From positions 1-64,000 of the forward strand of contig JAZUCU010000014.1 of assembly GCA_045639325.1 (NCBI GenBank): 64,000 nt of DNA, read 5' to 3'. The DNA is from RGIG8244 sp045639325 (lineage in GTDB: Bacteria; Verrucomicrobiota; Lentisphaeria; Victivallales; UBA1829). Numbering within the stretch: position 1 is the stretch's first letter; each line of letters opens with the position of its first letter. Of the stretch, positions 14,990 through 24,325 are shown in pieces. The position numbers and the translations under genes are program-made. The notes below the pieces were generated by a model. It was not told where the DNA came from and did not search any database. It saw only the letters and a list, made by a program, of their open reading frames with translations.

Positions 14990-15787
14990 ATGAACAATCA
15001 GGTAAAAACACTTGAGGAACATAAAATTTACGGGGAACAGATGGCTCGTCTTGCCTTCTATTTTGCGAAAAAATGGCTGGCACCGCGCAATCCGGAAAAA
15101 CCGATGAGTGAATTACTGCGGGAACATACTCCGCTGTTTTATCATGCCCTTCATTTTATGCCGGGGACATGGATGGATATTCCCGGCTGCGTACAGATTA
15201 TGAATCAGGCAGACCGTCTGGCAAATCTTTCTCCGGAAGATTTTGAGGAGGAAATGTGGGAATTCACCCGTATGCTTTCCTGGATTCAGGCAGAAGCCAA
15301 TTATCCGGTCGGGGTGGCAGTCAACACCAAACCCGGCTGGAATTGCGGGACATTGAAATATGATCCGCCCACCGACACACTGGCAGAAGAAGGTAAAGTA
15401 ATATTCCATATTTCCAATGCCATCGGGCCCCATTCGATTTTTGAAGATCCGTCTTATCTGGCATACTGTTTTCTTCTGGTGATGAAAGAGACGGAAATGC
15501 GCTACGGATCCCATACGCTTTACACATCGACCTGGTTGAATAACCGTCAACAATGGCTGGATCTGTTCCCCGCAGAATGGCAGGAAAATATGGAAGCGGA
15601 GGATGAAGCGGGAAAATTGCTGCCGCCATGGCATTTCGGCTGGTGGGGTCAGATCGTGACAAAGCGCGGGACCATTGCCCCGGCGATGGATCAGTATATC
15701 CGGGAAAACGGACGTCTGAAATATGCCTGCAAGACATCGCAATGTTCTTTCCGTGCCATGCGGAAACATCTGAAGCAATTCATTTGA
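14990..15787 (+). CDS. Uncharacterised soluble protein
   Basis: 265 aa. ATG 14990 is preceded by GAGG; an in-frame ATG 12 nt earlier is less well placed. Trp/Tyr-rich, no signal peptide. Notable stretches are VGVAVNTKPGWNCGTLKYDP, HISNAIGPHSIF and WHFGWWGQ. I do not recognise the family. It directly follows the AraC-type gene and is probably co-transcribed, so it may belong to the same sugar-responsive function. Confidence 0.65.
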   Translation: MNNQVKTLEEHKIYGEQMARLAFYFAKKWLAPRNPEKPMSELLREHTPLFYHALHFMPGTWMDIPGCVQIMNQADRLANLSPEDFEEEMWEFTRMLSWIQAEANYPVGVAVNTKPGWNCGTLKYDPPTDTLAEEGKVIFHISNAIGPHSIFEDPSYLAYCFLLVMKETEMRYGSHTLYTSTWLNNRQQWLDLFPAEWQENMEAEDEAGKLLPPWHFGWWGQIVTKRGTIAPAMDQYIRENGRLKYACKTSQCSFRAMRKHLKQFI

Positions 15788-15828
15788 AGTGAAGCAGAAA
15801 AATAATCTGATAAAAATATTTCGAATGG

Positions 15829-15857
15829 TTGAAATATCGAAAAAGGGTGATTATATT
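15829..15857 (+). promoter_or_regulatory. Promoter of the ceramidase-like lipoprotein gene
   Basis: TTGAAA (15829-15834), 17-nt spacer, TATATTA (from 15852). Good match to the local consensus. Confidence 0.65.
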
Positions 15858-15924
15858 ACGTTTGTTTCCGAAAAAAACAGGAAGCCGGATATACTATTTT
15901 TCAACAATAAAAATGAGGTCAGAA

Positions 15925-17574
15925 ATGAAAATTTTCAACTTCGCTCTCGCGGCATTGTCCGCAACTGCACTCCTCCTTGTCTCCGGCTGTGCCGCCACAA
16001 AAGTTTGCGATAAAATCGCAGACGAAAATCATTTGCAAATCGGCTGGGCGAAACGCTCTCTGGCAAAAGACGGGCCCGTTCCCATTACAGGTCAATTCCA
16101 TCTGCGTGTTGCGTTAGGACAATTCACACCTGTTATCGCCCAGGCGATGGCAATGTCAAACAAGACCGATGCCGTGATTTTTGTTTCTGCTGATATGGTT
16201 TCCGTCAATGTTGCGGTCTGGAAGCAAATGCAGGAAATCCTGAAAAAAGAAGCCCCGCAGATTCCGGCGGAAAAGATTATCCTCAATGCCACACATACCC
16301 ATGCGGGGCCCTCCTCCAACGTTGTGCCGGGAGATTATCCGCGTCAGGTAAAAGTGGTTCCGTCGGATGAAATGCAGTCCTTCATCGCCCGGCAGATTGC
16401 GGATGCCGTCAAGGAAGCCTGGGCAAAACGTGCTCCCGGCAGCATTGCATACGGTTACGGCTTTGCCACCACCGGACACAGCCGCCGTACCGTCTATTTC
16501 GATGATACCAGCAAACGGATGGGCAACAGCACCGGCTTTGCAGTCAACGGCAGAGCCAGAATGTACGGAAATACACACGATGACATGTTTGATGGTTATG
16601 AATCCGGAACCGATGCCTTTATCAACCTGTTCTATACCTTCGATAAAAAAGGCAAACTGACTGGTGCCGTCATCAACGTTCCCTGCCCCTCCCAGACCGG
16701 GGAAATGGCCTGGATGCTTCATGCAAGTTTCTGGCACAATGTACGCGAAAAACTGGCAGCAAAATATGGTGATGTGGGCGTGATTGCACAATCCGCCGCT
16801 GCGGGCGATCTGGCACCGCGTCAGCTCCATTACGGTGCAGCAGAATTACGTCGTTACAAATTGAAATATGCCAAAGAATGGGCGGAATTTATGAAAAAGC
16901 CTATGGTCTATCCGCCGATGAAAGCATGGCAGGATACCATGGATCGCATTCAGCTCCGGGATGCAATGGAACTCATGCGTGCAGAAGATATTGCGAACCG
17001 CATTGTTGCCGCATTTGATGAAGTTCTCTCCTGGGCTGGCAAAGATAAAAAATGCAGCCCGGTGTTGAAGCATGAAGTCAAAACGCTGCAGCTTTCCCGC
17101 CGCATGTTCCCCAAAGAACTGATCGAGGAAGAAAAAAAGCTGCATGAGCAGGTCTCAAAAATTAAATACATCGAAGGCGGCGATCCCTGGGAACAGCTCT
17201 TTGCCAACAGCAGAACACGCAGCCGGCGCGGAAGAATCGGCGGCTTGCTCAAACGTTATGAAATTCAGGATAAAGTGCCCTATATCACGACGGATATTCA
17301 CGTTGTCCGTATCGGAAACATTGCATTCGCCAGTAACCGGTTTGAATTGTTCATGGATTACATGCACCGGATTCAGGCACGCAGTCCGTTCGAACAGACC
17401 TTTATCGTTCAGCTGGTCGTGGATAAAAATGGAACCGGCAGTTATCTTGCCACCGAAAAAGCCATTGCAAACAAAGGATACAGTGCCACACCATACTGCA
17501 ATCAGGTATCCCCCAAAGGCGGACAGGAATTGGTCAACGAAACCGTCAAGGTTCTTAAAGACTTGAAGAAATAA
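15925..17574 (+). CDS. Neutral/alkaline ceramidase-family lipoprotein, nucleophile apparently missing
   Basis: 549 aa from ATG 15925 (GAGG box upstream). Signal peptide with lipobox VSGC ending near residue 20, so it is lipid-anchored outside the cytoplasm. The ceramidase-type N-terminal domain shows VIFVSADMVSV, the zinc-binding NATHTHAGPSS and GHSRRTVYFDD. The position corresponding to the catalytic Ser in the family's GDVSP motif reads AAGDLAP, so the usual nucleophile is Ala. About 100 residues shorter than full ceramidases; the C-terminal Ig-like domain seems absent. Related proteins in this group probably cleave other amides or are inactive. Followed by a shared terminator. Confidence 0.8.
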   Translation: MKIFNFALAALSATALLLVSGCAATKVCDKIADENHLQIGWAKRSLAKDGPVPITGQFHLRVALGQFTPVIAQAMAMSNKTDAVIFVSADMVSVNVAVWKQMQEILKKEAPQIPAEKIILNATHTHAGPSSNVVPGDYPRQVKVVPSDEMQSFIARQIADAVKEAWAKRAPGSIAYGYGFATTGHSRRTVYFDDTSKRMGNSTGFAVNGRARMYGNTHDDMFDGYESGTDAFINLFYTFDKKGKLTGAVINVPCPSQTGEMAWMLHASFWHNVREKLAAKYGDVGVIAQSAAAGDLAPRQLHYGAAELRRYKLKYAKEWAEFMKKPMVYPPMKAWQDTMDRIQLRDAMELMRAEDIANRIVAAFDEVLSWAGKDKKCSPVLKHEVKTLQLSRRMFPKELIEEEKKLHEQVSKIKYIEGGDPWEQLFANSRTRSRRGRIGGLLKRYEIQDKVPYITTDIHVVRIGNIAFASNRFELFMDYMHRIQARSPFEQTFIVQLVVDKNGTGSYLATEKAIANKGYSATPYCNQVSPKGGQELVNETVKVLKDLKK

Positions 17575-17597
17575 AAATCATCCATCATGATGATACA

Positions 17598-17643
17598 GAA
17601 ATTCCCTGTGATGAAAAATGATTCATACACAGGGAATTTTTTC
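17598..17643. terminator. Bidirectional terminator
   Basis: gaaattccctgtg (17598-17610) pairs with cacagggaatttt (17628-17640). The 3' side runs into T on plus; the minus side has some A/T. It serves the convergent ceramidase-like and GH2 genes. Confidence 0.8.
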
Positions 17644-17656
17644 TTTATGGAAGATG

Positions 17657-20008
17657 TTACAGAGTCTTCAATTCAATTTCAGCCGCTTCCAAACCATCGC
17701 TTTCCGCACGGAGAACCGTTGTCCCTGAGGAACCGGTGCTTTGCAGATAAACGACCCCCTGACCGGAAAAGAGAGTACATTCCGGTGTCGGGAACGGTTC
17801 AAACGAAGTGGGATCGCCACCATCGGCTGCCATCAGCTTTAATGTTTCACCCTGCAGGGAGAATTTTACAAACGGGCGGCTGCTGATGCAGAGATTACCA
17901 TCTTTATCTGTGACGGATACCGTGACAAAGAGCATATCTTCGCCATCGGCAGAGCAAGTCATCCGTTGTGTTTCCAGCAACAGTTTTGCGGGGGCGGAAG
18001 CCGTATGCAGAACTTCTTCCGTACAAGCCGTATTTTTCCGGTATCCGACAGCCCGGACTGCACCCGGGTCCCACGTTACATCGTGCCAGATGAAGCGGTA
18101 ACGTTCGGCAAGAATGTTGGAGCCATAGAAGGGCGTGATTCTGCCGAGGGATTTCTCATTAACAAACAATTCCACTTCTTCACAATTGGAAACAACGTGG
18201 ATGTCCAACTGCTGTCCTTCTTTCCAATTCCAGTGGTGAGGAATGATATGGATCATGGGGACATCCTGTTTCCGCCATTGCGCCTGCATGACATAGAAAA
18301 GATCTTTGCGCAAACCGACCAGGTCAACACAGCCGAAATAACTGCTCCGGGAATCACCATACAATTCATAAGGCCAGGGCTCTCCGAGATAATCAAATCC
18401 GGTCCAGATGAATTGACCGGCAACAAATTCGTATTCATCCTGTCCCAACATTTCCGCTTCCGGCGTATGAGACCAGGTGGGGATATCCAGACAGTAGGAG
18501 GAACATTGCCAGGCATTATCTTCTTTCCGTTTCGGATGTCTGCCGAATACATATTCCTGCGCCGGGAAATAATAGATCCCGCGGGATGACAGAGTGGAAA
18601 GGGTTTCCGATGCCAGCACCGGGCAATACGGAAAACGCCGGTGATATTCCCCGTAGGATTGCGGACGGTAATTCCAGGAGGGAATATCGACTTGATCCGC
18701 AATGCCCGTGGCGATCGCCATATCGCAGGCATCCAATCCGGCAGTTACGGGGCGGCTGGTATCGTGTTGCTGAATAATGGATTTCAGACGTTTTGCGATG
18801 AGATCACCGCGCAGAGCAACATCCCGGATCTCCATCAATTCGTTGCCGATACTCCAGAGGATCACGCACGGATGATTCCGGTCACGCCGGACCAGAGTGG
18901 AAAGATCTTTTTCGGAATCTTCATCAAAATGGATATGATAATCATTGGCGACTTTGCCGGTATGCCAGCAGTCAAATGCTTCATCCATAACCAGGAAGCC
19001 CAATTCATCGCAAAGATCCAGCAGTTGGGGAGCCGGCGGATTGTGACTTGTCCGGATCGCATTGCATCCCATTTCTTTCAGGATCAACAACTGGCGTTTT
19101 GCCGCCGCAACATGGAACGCCGCGCCGATGGGCCCCAGGTCATGATGCATGCAGACACCATTGATTTTAACACATTTTCCATTGAGGATGAAGCCGTGGT
19201 CTTTATCAAATTGGAATTCGCGGATCCCATACGGAATCGTTTCAGAATCCGAAAGTTCGCCGCATGTTACGGAGATTTTCACATCATAGAGTTTCGGATT
19301 TTCCACACTCCAGCGTTCGCAGGGGAGAAGCGGCAATTTTTCTTCAAATGCCAACCCCTCCGCCGGAATCTGAACACACAATTCTTTGCGTTCAAACAAG
19401 GCAGATTCCAACGCAATAACGCCGGAGACCGGGCTGCCGGTATGATTCTCCACAAATCCTTTGATCAGCAAAGCATTTTCTTCCGGAAGGTACTGCAAGT
19501 AATTGGACCAGAGTCCGAAGCAGATCGCATCCAGTTCCATCCGGCGGACAGGACGGTATATCCCTGCGCCCGGATACCAGCGTGCGGAATAAGAATAGTT
19601 TTCCACCGTGACTTCCAGAAGGTTTTCGCCATCTTTCAGGAAGTCCGTTGCATCCACCGGGAATGTGGTATAACCATAATTACAGGAGCCTGCAAGTTCG
19701 CCGTTGATATAAACTTTGGCATGGCTCATCACTCCGTCAAACAGAAAAATCACTCTCTTGCCCGGTGCGGAGGGACCTGCAACCGTACAATGATATTTTG
19801 CTTTCCCCACATGAGGCAAACCGCCGGTACGCCCGGAATGTTCGTGGTCGATTGCTTCACCATTCTGCACAATATGGGTGATCTGCAGGTCATTATTCCG
19901 GTCGAACGGACCGCTGATTGCCCAGTCGTGCGGGACGGTAACCGGCTGGCACTGCGCATCGGACTCTTTGCAGAAATACCAGTTTTTCAAAAAACTTACA
20001 TTACGCAT
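17657..20008 (-). CDS. Glycoside hydrolase family 2 (beta-galactosidase/glucuronidase-like)
   Basis: 783 aa, no signal peptide. Starts FLKNWYFCKE and PVTVPHDWAISGPFD, the sugar-binding domain signature of GH2. Barrel motifs: GVCMHHDLG, CNAIRTSHNPPAP, VMDEAFDCW, RNHPCVILWSIGNE390 (acid/base), LASE468TLST (nucleophile), and FIWTGFDYLGEPW. The C-terminal domains are beta-sandwiches of the DUF4982 and Big-like type. It probably acts on short oligosaccharides inside the cell or periplasm. Second gene after an isomerase-like gene with a 16-nt gap, so the pair likely handles one glycoside and its released sugar. Confidence 0.9.
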   Translation of the reverse strand: MRNVSFLKNWYFCKESDAQCQPVTVPHDWAISGPFDRNNDLQITHIVQNGEAIDHEHSGRTGGLPHVGKAKYHCTVAGPSAPGKRVIFLFDGVMSHAKVYINGELAGSCNYGYTTFPVDATDFLKDGENLLEVTVENYSYSARWYPGAGIYRPVRRMELDAICFGLWSNYLQYLPEENALLIKGFVENHTGSPVSGVIALESALFERKELCVQIPAEGLAFEEKLPLLPCERWSVENPKLYDVKISVTCGELSDSETIPYGIREFQFDKDHGFILNGKCVKINGVCMHHDLGPIGAAFHVAAAKRQLLILKEMGCNAIRTSHNPPAPQLLDLCDELGFLVMDEAFDCWHTGKVANDYHIHFDEDSEKDLSTLVRRDRNHPCVILWSIGNELMEIRDVALRGDLIAKRLKSIIQQHDTSRPVTAGLDACDMAIATGIADQVDIPSWNYRPQSYGEYHRRFPYCPVLASETLSTLSSRGIYYFPAQEYVFGRHPKRKEDNAWQCSSYCLDIPTWSHTPEAEMLGQDEYEFVAGQFIWTGFDYLGEPWPYELYGDSRSSYFGCVDLVGLRKDLFYVMQAQWRKQDVPMIHIIPHHWNWKEGQQLDIHVVSNCEEVELFVNEKSLGRITPFYGSNILAERYRFIWHDVTWDPGAVRAVGYRKNTACTEEVLHTASAPAKLLLETQRMTCSADGEDMLFVTVSVTDKDGNLCISSRPFVKFSLQGETLKLMAADGGDPTSFEPFPTPECTLFSGQGVVYLQSTGSSGTTVLRAESDGLEAAEIELKTL

Positions 20009-20024
20009 AATTTCTTATCCTATC

Positions 20025-20960
20025 TTACTTTACGGAATCCTGAAATCCCAATTTGCGGAACGTTTCCGTCAAACGGCGCACAGAATACCCGCCAGCCGGA
20101 GCCGGGGAAAGCCCCGCCCAGTTTGTGCCGCCGACACAGTTGACTTCACTCTGATAATCCAGCATACGGGGACATTCCTGCAATTTGGCAATCAATTCGT
20201 CCCAGCATACCGTTCCATCGCCGGGGAGAGCATGCAGATCGGATAATCCGTTGTTGTCATGAAGATGACAGGTCACGACGTGGGGCTTGAGCAATTCCAA
20301 TGCACCATCTTCAAATTCAACGCCTTTATCCCACCAGGAATTGCGGAAATATTCGGGGTAATCCTCATGCTTTTTCCCGGGAGCTGTGCACATACAGTTG
20401 GCATGACCGGCATCGTAACAGACACCGATTGCCGGGTTGCCGTCAAAGGGAGTGACGAGACTGAGGACTTCTTTTGCAGAATTCGGTTTTTCAAAACTGT
20501 TTTCCACGGCAATAATAATCCCGATCCGTTCGGCTTCCGGCACAAGCTGTTTGAGGGCATCAAGGGCATTCTGCCGCAACACTTCCACCGGCATCCGCTT
20601 GTGACAATAGTAGTATGCGCCCACATGGACGGTATAAGTCTGACTGCCGAATTCCTTTGTCAGTTCCATCGCCCGGATATGATCCCGGATCATGGTCTTG
20701 CGTTCTTCCGGATCCGGAATATCCAAATCATAATAAAGCCCGCACAATCCGTGTGCAGATACAAATTCGATATTCAAATCACGGCAGAGATCCCGGAGGA
20801 ACTCTTTCTTTTCCGGACGTTTCAGCAGAATTTCATTCAGTAATCCGTCGGTGAAAGTGAAACGGCGGCAACCGTTATCAATAAATTCTCTGGCGACACC
20901 GGGATATCTTTTGTCTTCGAATCCGGTCCAATGGTAATAATGGATGATTTCTGGTAACAT
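20025..20960 (-). CDS. Sugar phosphate isomerase/epimerase-like TIM barrel (xylose isomerase-like)
   Basis: 311 aa. Pattern of the AP_endonuc_2 / IolE-type barrel: FVSAHGLCGLYYDL, YTVHVGAYYY, IIIAVENSFEKP (metal-binding Glu), IGVCYDAGHAN (Asp/His pair), and VVTCHLHDNNG (His-x-His-Asp). These metal ligands are all present, so it is probably active as isomerase or epimerase. Upstream of and presumably co-transcribed with the GH2 gene, so its likely substrate is a sugar released by that enzyme. It has its own promoter at 21050-21078. Confidence 0.85.
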   Translation of the reverse strand: MLPEIIHYYHWTGFEDKRYPGVAREFIDNGCRRFTFTDGLLNEILLKRPEKKEFLRDLCRDLNIEFVSAHGLCGLYYDLDIPDPEERKTMIRDHIRAMELTKEFGSQTYTVHVGAYYYCHKRMPVEVLRQNALDALKQLVPEAERIGIIIAVENSFEKPNSAKEVLSLVTPFDGNPAIGVCYDAGHANCMCTAPGKKHEDYPEYFRNSWWDKGVEFEDGALELLKPHVVTCHLHDNNGLSDLHALPGDGTVCWDELIAKLQECPRMLDYQSEVNCVGGTNWAGLSPAPAGGYSVRRLTETFRKLGFQDSVK

Positions 20961-21049
20961 AATTCTTTCTTTCAGTTATAAAACCAGTAAAAGTAAAAAA
21001 CGTGCAAACGGCCTTTTCATTGCGTCAAGCCCAATTCTTCTTGTGAGGT

Positions 21050-21078
21050 AATATGACAGTATTTGTCGCATTTGTCAA
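21050..21078 (-). promoter_or_regulatory. Promoter of the isomerase-GH2 operon
   Basis: Minus strand: TTGACA (21073-21078), 17-nt spacer, CATATTA (from 21055 down). Consensus -35 and one mismatch to the local -10. Confidence 0.6.
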
Positions 21079-21223
21079 GTTGATATCCGCAAAAATATTA
21101 CAAAATATCCCATAATGAGTCTTGTAAAACGCTCTATAATCTTTTGAGAATAAACCTTGAAAAAATAATAAAACGATGCGTTTTATTATAGAAATGAACT
21201 TTATTGAGAAGATACTGAAACAT

Positions 21224-21259
21224 GTCCGACCTATCCGATTTGTCCGATCCGTCTGACAG
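21224..21259. repeat. Four tandem 9-bp units (TCCGA-type)
   Basis: GTCCGACCT, ATCCGATTT, GTCCGATCC, GTCTGACAG in exact 9-nt register. Located between divergent promoters, about 50 bp before the -35 of the plus-strand operon. Confidence 0.75.
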
Positions 21260-21309
21260 AAAAATGATAAAACAGTAAAGAATCTACCCAATATTTTTCT
21301 ATTTTCTGC

Positions 21310-21338
21310 TTGTATTTATTCAATCGGGGCAGTATATT
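21310..21338 (+). promoter_or_regulatory. Promoter of the D-amino-acid/gamma-glutamyl operon
   Basis: TTGTAT, 17-nt spacer, TATATTT. Transcription would begin near 21345, just before the SD AAGGAGG at 21361. Confidence 0.55.
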
Positions 21339-21371
21339 TCCTTGTAAATAATAAATCCATAAGGAGGAATC

Positions 21372-22790
21372 ATGACTAAACAACCATGCATCACAAAAGA
21401 ATTTAAGGACTGCACCATAACCGGAAAAAATTATGAATGCGGAACTTCTTATACTTACAGCATCTATGTTGCAAAGCCCGCAAGCAATCCGCAGCCCCTC
21501 GCGCTGTATGTTCTGTTGGAATACACGTATGATAAAATGGTGCCGATGCTTACAAAATTCATGGAAGAAGGATTGATTCCTTACGGCATGGTTCTCTTCC
21601 TCATTTCCGGCACATTGCCTCCCACGCTTCCGGATGGAAAAGAACGGGGAATGCGTGCCACCGCTTTTGATCAATACGGTCCCGATTATGCCAGTTTTCT
21701 TGTGGAAGAACTGATTCCCGATGCATGCAGGATCGCAGACGAAACCTTATCCGCTCAGCCGGATTTGCATTTTATCACCGGCGGTTCATCCGGCGGATTG
21801 GCTGCCTGGAATGCCGTCTGGTTCCGCAACGATTATTTCCGCCGGGCGTTCCTCTCCAGTCCCACATTTTCCGCTATGCGGGGCGGAGAAGAAGCCATGG
21901 TAATTGCCCGCAAAGCAGAATCAAGACCGATCAAAATTTATATCACCACCGGAACAAACGAACCGGATTATTATTTCGGCAGTTCGCTTTATGCCGCACA
22001 GAATGCTGCCAGCGCATTGGAATTTGCCGGGTATGACTTCCGGTTTGAACAATTCAATGGCGAAGGTCACTGCTGTCGCAAAGATGATGAAGTATTATGG
22101 CACCGGATGTCCCAATTTCTCTGGGCGAACTGGAAAACCGTGCCCGTCCTCCCCCTTGCACGGCACATCCGGATCCGTAACCTTGTGGCTGATGACAGTC
22201 AATGGCAGCTCTACACCGGTTCTTTCCCGGAAAAACAGAAAATCACCGTACAGGGCGGCACTTATACCTTTGAAGGCGGAAAAATCATTTTTGAAAAGGA
22301 TGATACAAAAAAAGTCGTTGCAGAATGTTTTACCGCAATCTCTGCGCTCGGACTCTCTTCCGATAAATGGCGGTTGTATATCGCCGATGAAACCCGCCGT
22401 TTTATCTACGTCATGTCTATCATGCCCGATGGCTCTCTGACACAGCTCAATAAACTCGCCCCGCTCCATTTGAAACACGATCTGACAAAAATTGGAGCAT
22501 CCGATATCGCAGTTCTGGCAGATGACCGGATCCTTGCGGCAACGGAATTGGGCGTTCAGGGCATTGTATCATTCGGGATCACCGATCTGATTCTGCCGCT
22601 GCCGGGAGATCTTCCAGCAGAACGGATTACAGTTTGCGGAACGACCGTATACGTCACTTCCGGCGACAAGATTTTCTGCCGCGAACTGAAGATTGCTGCG
22701 GGCGACTGCAATAGTCCGGCATCCGCACCGGAATCTCCGGGTTATGGTAACGGATTCGGATATTCCAGATCCCATCACACCTGTTTCTAA
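21372..22790 (+). CDS. Esterase (Fes/EsD-like) fused to a propeller-like C-terminal half
   Basis: 472 aa, strong SD (AAGGAGG). N-terminal half is an alpha/beta hydrolase of the putative-esterase (enterochelin esterase) type: LYVLLEYTYDKM, FITGGSSGGLAAW (nucleophile Ser), KIYITTGTNEPDYYFG, and FNGEGHCCR (probable catalytic His). From about residue 260 it changes to strand-rich repeats with YIADETRRFIYVM and LAATELGVQGIVSF, resembling SMP-30/gluconolactonase propeller blades, only part of a full propeller. No signal peptide is visible. First gene of a six-gene operon about D-amino acids and gamma-glutamyl compounds, so it may cleave an ester-linked substrate delivered to that pathway. Confidence 0.8.
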   Translation: MTKQPCITKEFKDCTITGKNYECGTSYTYSIYVAKPASNPQPLALYVLLEYTYDKMVPMLTKFMEEGLIPYGMVLFLISGTLPPTLPDGKERGMRATAFDQYGPDYASFLVEELIPDACRIADETLSAQPDLHFITGGSSGGLAAWNAVWFRNDYFRRAFLSSPTFSAMRGGEEAMVIARKAESRPIKIYITTGTNEPDYYFGSSLYAAQNAASALEFAGYDFRFEQFNGEGHCCRKDDEVLWHRMSQFLWANWKTVPVLPLARHIRIRNLVADDSQWQLYTGSFPEKQKITVQGGTYTFEGGKIIFEKDDTKKVVAECFTAISALGLSSDKWRLYIADETRRFIYVMSIMPDGSLTQLNKLAPLHLKHDLTKIGASDIAVLADDRILAATELGVQGIVSFGITDLILPLPGDLPAERITVCGTTVYVTSGDKIFCRELKIAAGDCNSPASAPESPGYGNGFGYSRSHHTCF

Positions 22791-22821
22791 AAAAAATAAC
22801 TCAATATATCGGTTTCATAAA

Positions 22822-24315
22822 ATGAAAACACTTATTCTGAATGGTTTGATTTGTAACGGCTCCGGCAATGAGCCGGAACAGAAAGAGTTATTACTGGAAA
22901 ACGGCAAAATCAAAGAAATCGCCGCACCCGGGTCTTTCACCAATACAGATGCCGATATAAAAATCAATGCTGCGGGGAAAGTCGTCGCTCCCGGTTTCAT
23001 TGATGCTCATTCCCACGATGATACACGCAAATTGCGTTATCCGCAATGCAAATCTAAATTGCTGCAGGGCATTACAACCGTCATCGACGGCAACTGCGGT
23101 TCCGCAGATTCCTGCATTCCCGGGAAAGTCAATGAGTATCAATGGCAAACTCCGGAAGAATATGCGAAAATCGTCAATGACCTGAAACTCCCCGTCAATA
23201 CCGTTATCCTCGCCGGACATAATTCCATTCGCCGTCAAGTCATGGGCAACCGTCCGGACAAAGCATCGGCGGAAGAAATCAAGTCGATGCAGAAATATTT
23301 GGAAGCAGCCTTCGCAGCCGGAGCCGCCGGTTGGTCAAGCGGATTGACTTATTTCCCCGGCAAGTTTGCGGACGAAGCGGAACTCAAAGCACTGTCACAG
23401 GTAACCGCAGGAACGAAAAAGATTTATACCACACACATGAGAAGTGAGGGTGACGACCTGATCAACGCCGTGGAGGAAGCCGTCAACATTGCAAAAGCAG
23501 GCTCCAACCGACTGCAAATCAGTCATCTGAAAACCATCTTCCCCCGGAATTATCACAAAATCGATGAATTGCTTGCGCGGATTGCGGAACATCAGAAGAC
23601 AACGGAAATTTACGCAGACCGCTATCCCTATGTCTATTCCTCGACCCGGATCGGGCAGATTCTGCCGGATCCTTATGACAAGATCCCGGATATTTCCCGC
23701 CGTCTGCAAAATTCCGTCTTGTATCAGGAGGAAGTGGCAGCCGCCTTGCAAAACAGTCCCAGAGATCTGGCAACGACGATCCTCATTGCAAAAAATAAAA
23801 CCCTTGCAGAAATCGCAGCGGAAAACGGAAAACCGATTGAACAGACAGCAATGGAGATTCTGAAGGAGAATGCAGAACAGACCGCGGCTTATCTGTGTAT
23901 GTCGGAGGAGAATCTCAAACGGATCCTTGCATTGCCTTATGTCTGCTCCGGAACAGACGGCATTTCCAGTCAGTTGGATGATCCATCGAACGAAGGGCAT
24001 CCCCGTGCCATCGGCTCATTCCCGAAATTTTATCATCTGGTCTCACAAATGTGTCCGATCGGGGAAACGGTGCGGAAGATGACCGGACTGCCCGCCACCA
24101 TATTCCGTATTCCGGACCGGGGTTTCATCCGCGAAGGATATATTGCCGATCTGGTTATTTTCGATAAAGATACGTTGGATTCTCATGCCGGTTTCAGTCG
24201 TGAGAACATGATGCCTGTCGGAATCGATAAGGTACTGGTCAACGGAGCCGTTGCCTGGGATGCCGCGGAGCCGGAAAAAGTAAATGGTTATGGATATTTT
24301 ATCCGTGTAAATTAA
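22822..24315 (+). CDS. N-acyl-D-amino-acid deacylase (D-aminoacylase family)
   Basis: 497 aa; the start MKTLILNGL fits the family, while the longer frame overlaps the esterase. Amidohydrolase with GFIDAHSHDD (HxH), VIDGNCGS (bridging Cys typical of D-aminoacylase), TTHMRSEGDD and QISHLK (metal His), CSGTDGIS (catalytic Asp) and FRIPDRGFIREGYIADLV at the C-terminus. It removes the acyl group from N-acyl-D-amino acids. It sits 31 nt after the esterase and 10 nt before the CapA-like gene, so its product would feed the racemase further down. Confidence 0.88.
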   Translation: MKTLILNGLICNGSGNEPEQKELLLENGKIKEIAAPGSFTNTDADIKINAAGKVVAPGFIDAHSHDDTRKLRYPQCKSKLLQGITTVIDGNCGSADSCIPGKVNEYQWQTPEEYAKIVNDLKLPVNTVILAGHNSIRRQVMGNRPDKASAEEIKSMQKYLEAAFAAGAAGWSSGLTYFPGKFADEAELKALSQVTAGTKKIYTTHMRSEGDDLINAVEEAVNIAKAGSNRLQISHLKTIFPRNYHKIDELLARIAEHQKTTEIYADRYPYVYSSTRIGQILPDPYDKIPDISRRLQNSVLYQEEVAAALQNSPRDLATTILIAKNKTLAEIAAENGKPIEQTAMEILKENAEQTAAYLCMSEENLKRILALPYVCSGTDGISSQLDDPSNEGHPRAIGSFPKFYHLVSQMCPIGETVRKMTGLPATIFRIPDRGFIREGYIADLVIFDKDTLDSHAGFSRENMMPVGIDKVLVNGAVAWDAAEPEKVNGYGYFIRVN

Positions 24316-24325
24316 GGCAGACACC

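Larger units (their letters stand above)
20961..21371. other. 411-bp divergent intergenic region
   Basis: Contains divergent promoters (21050-21078 minus and 21310-21338 plus) and a 9-bp-period tandem repeat (21224-21259). The rest is AT-rich with no credible ORF. Confidence 0.6.

Noticed and set aside
22693..22821. N-terminal extension of the D-aminoacylase
   Set aside because: It lies within the upstream esterase, has no SD, and the family starts at MKTLILNG.
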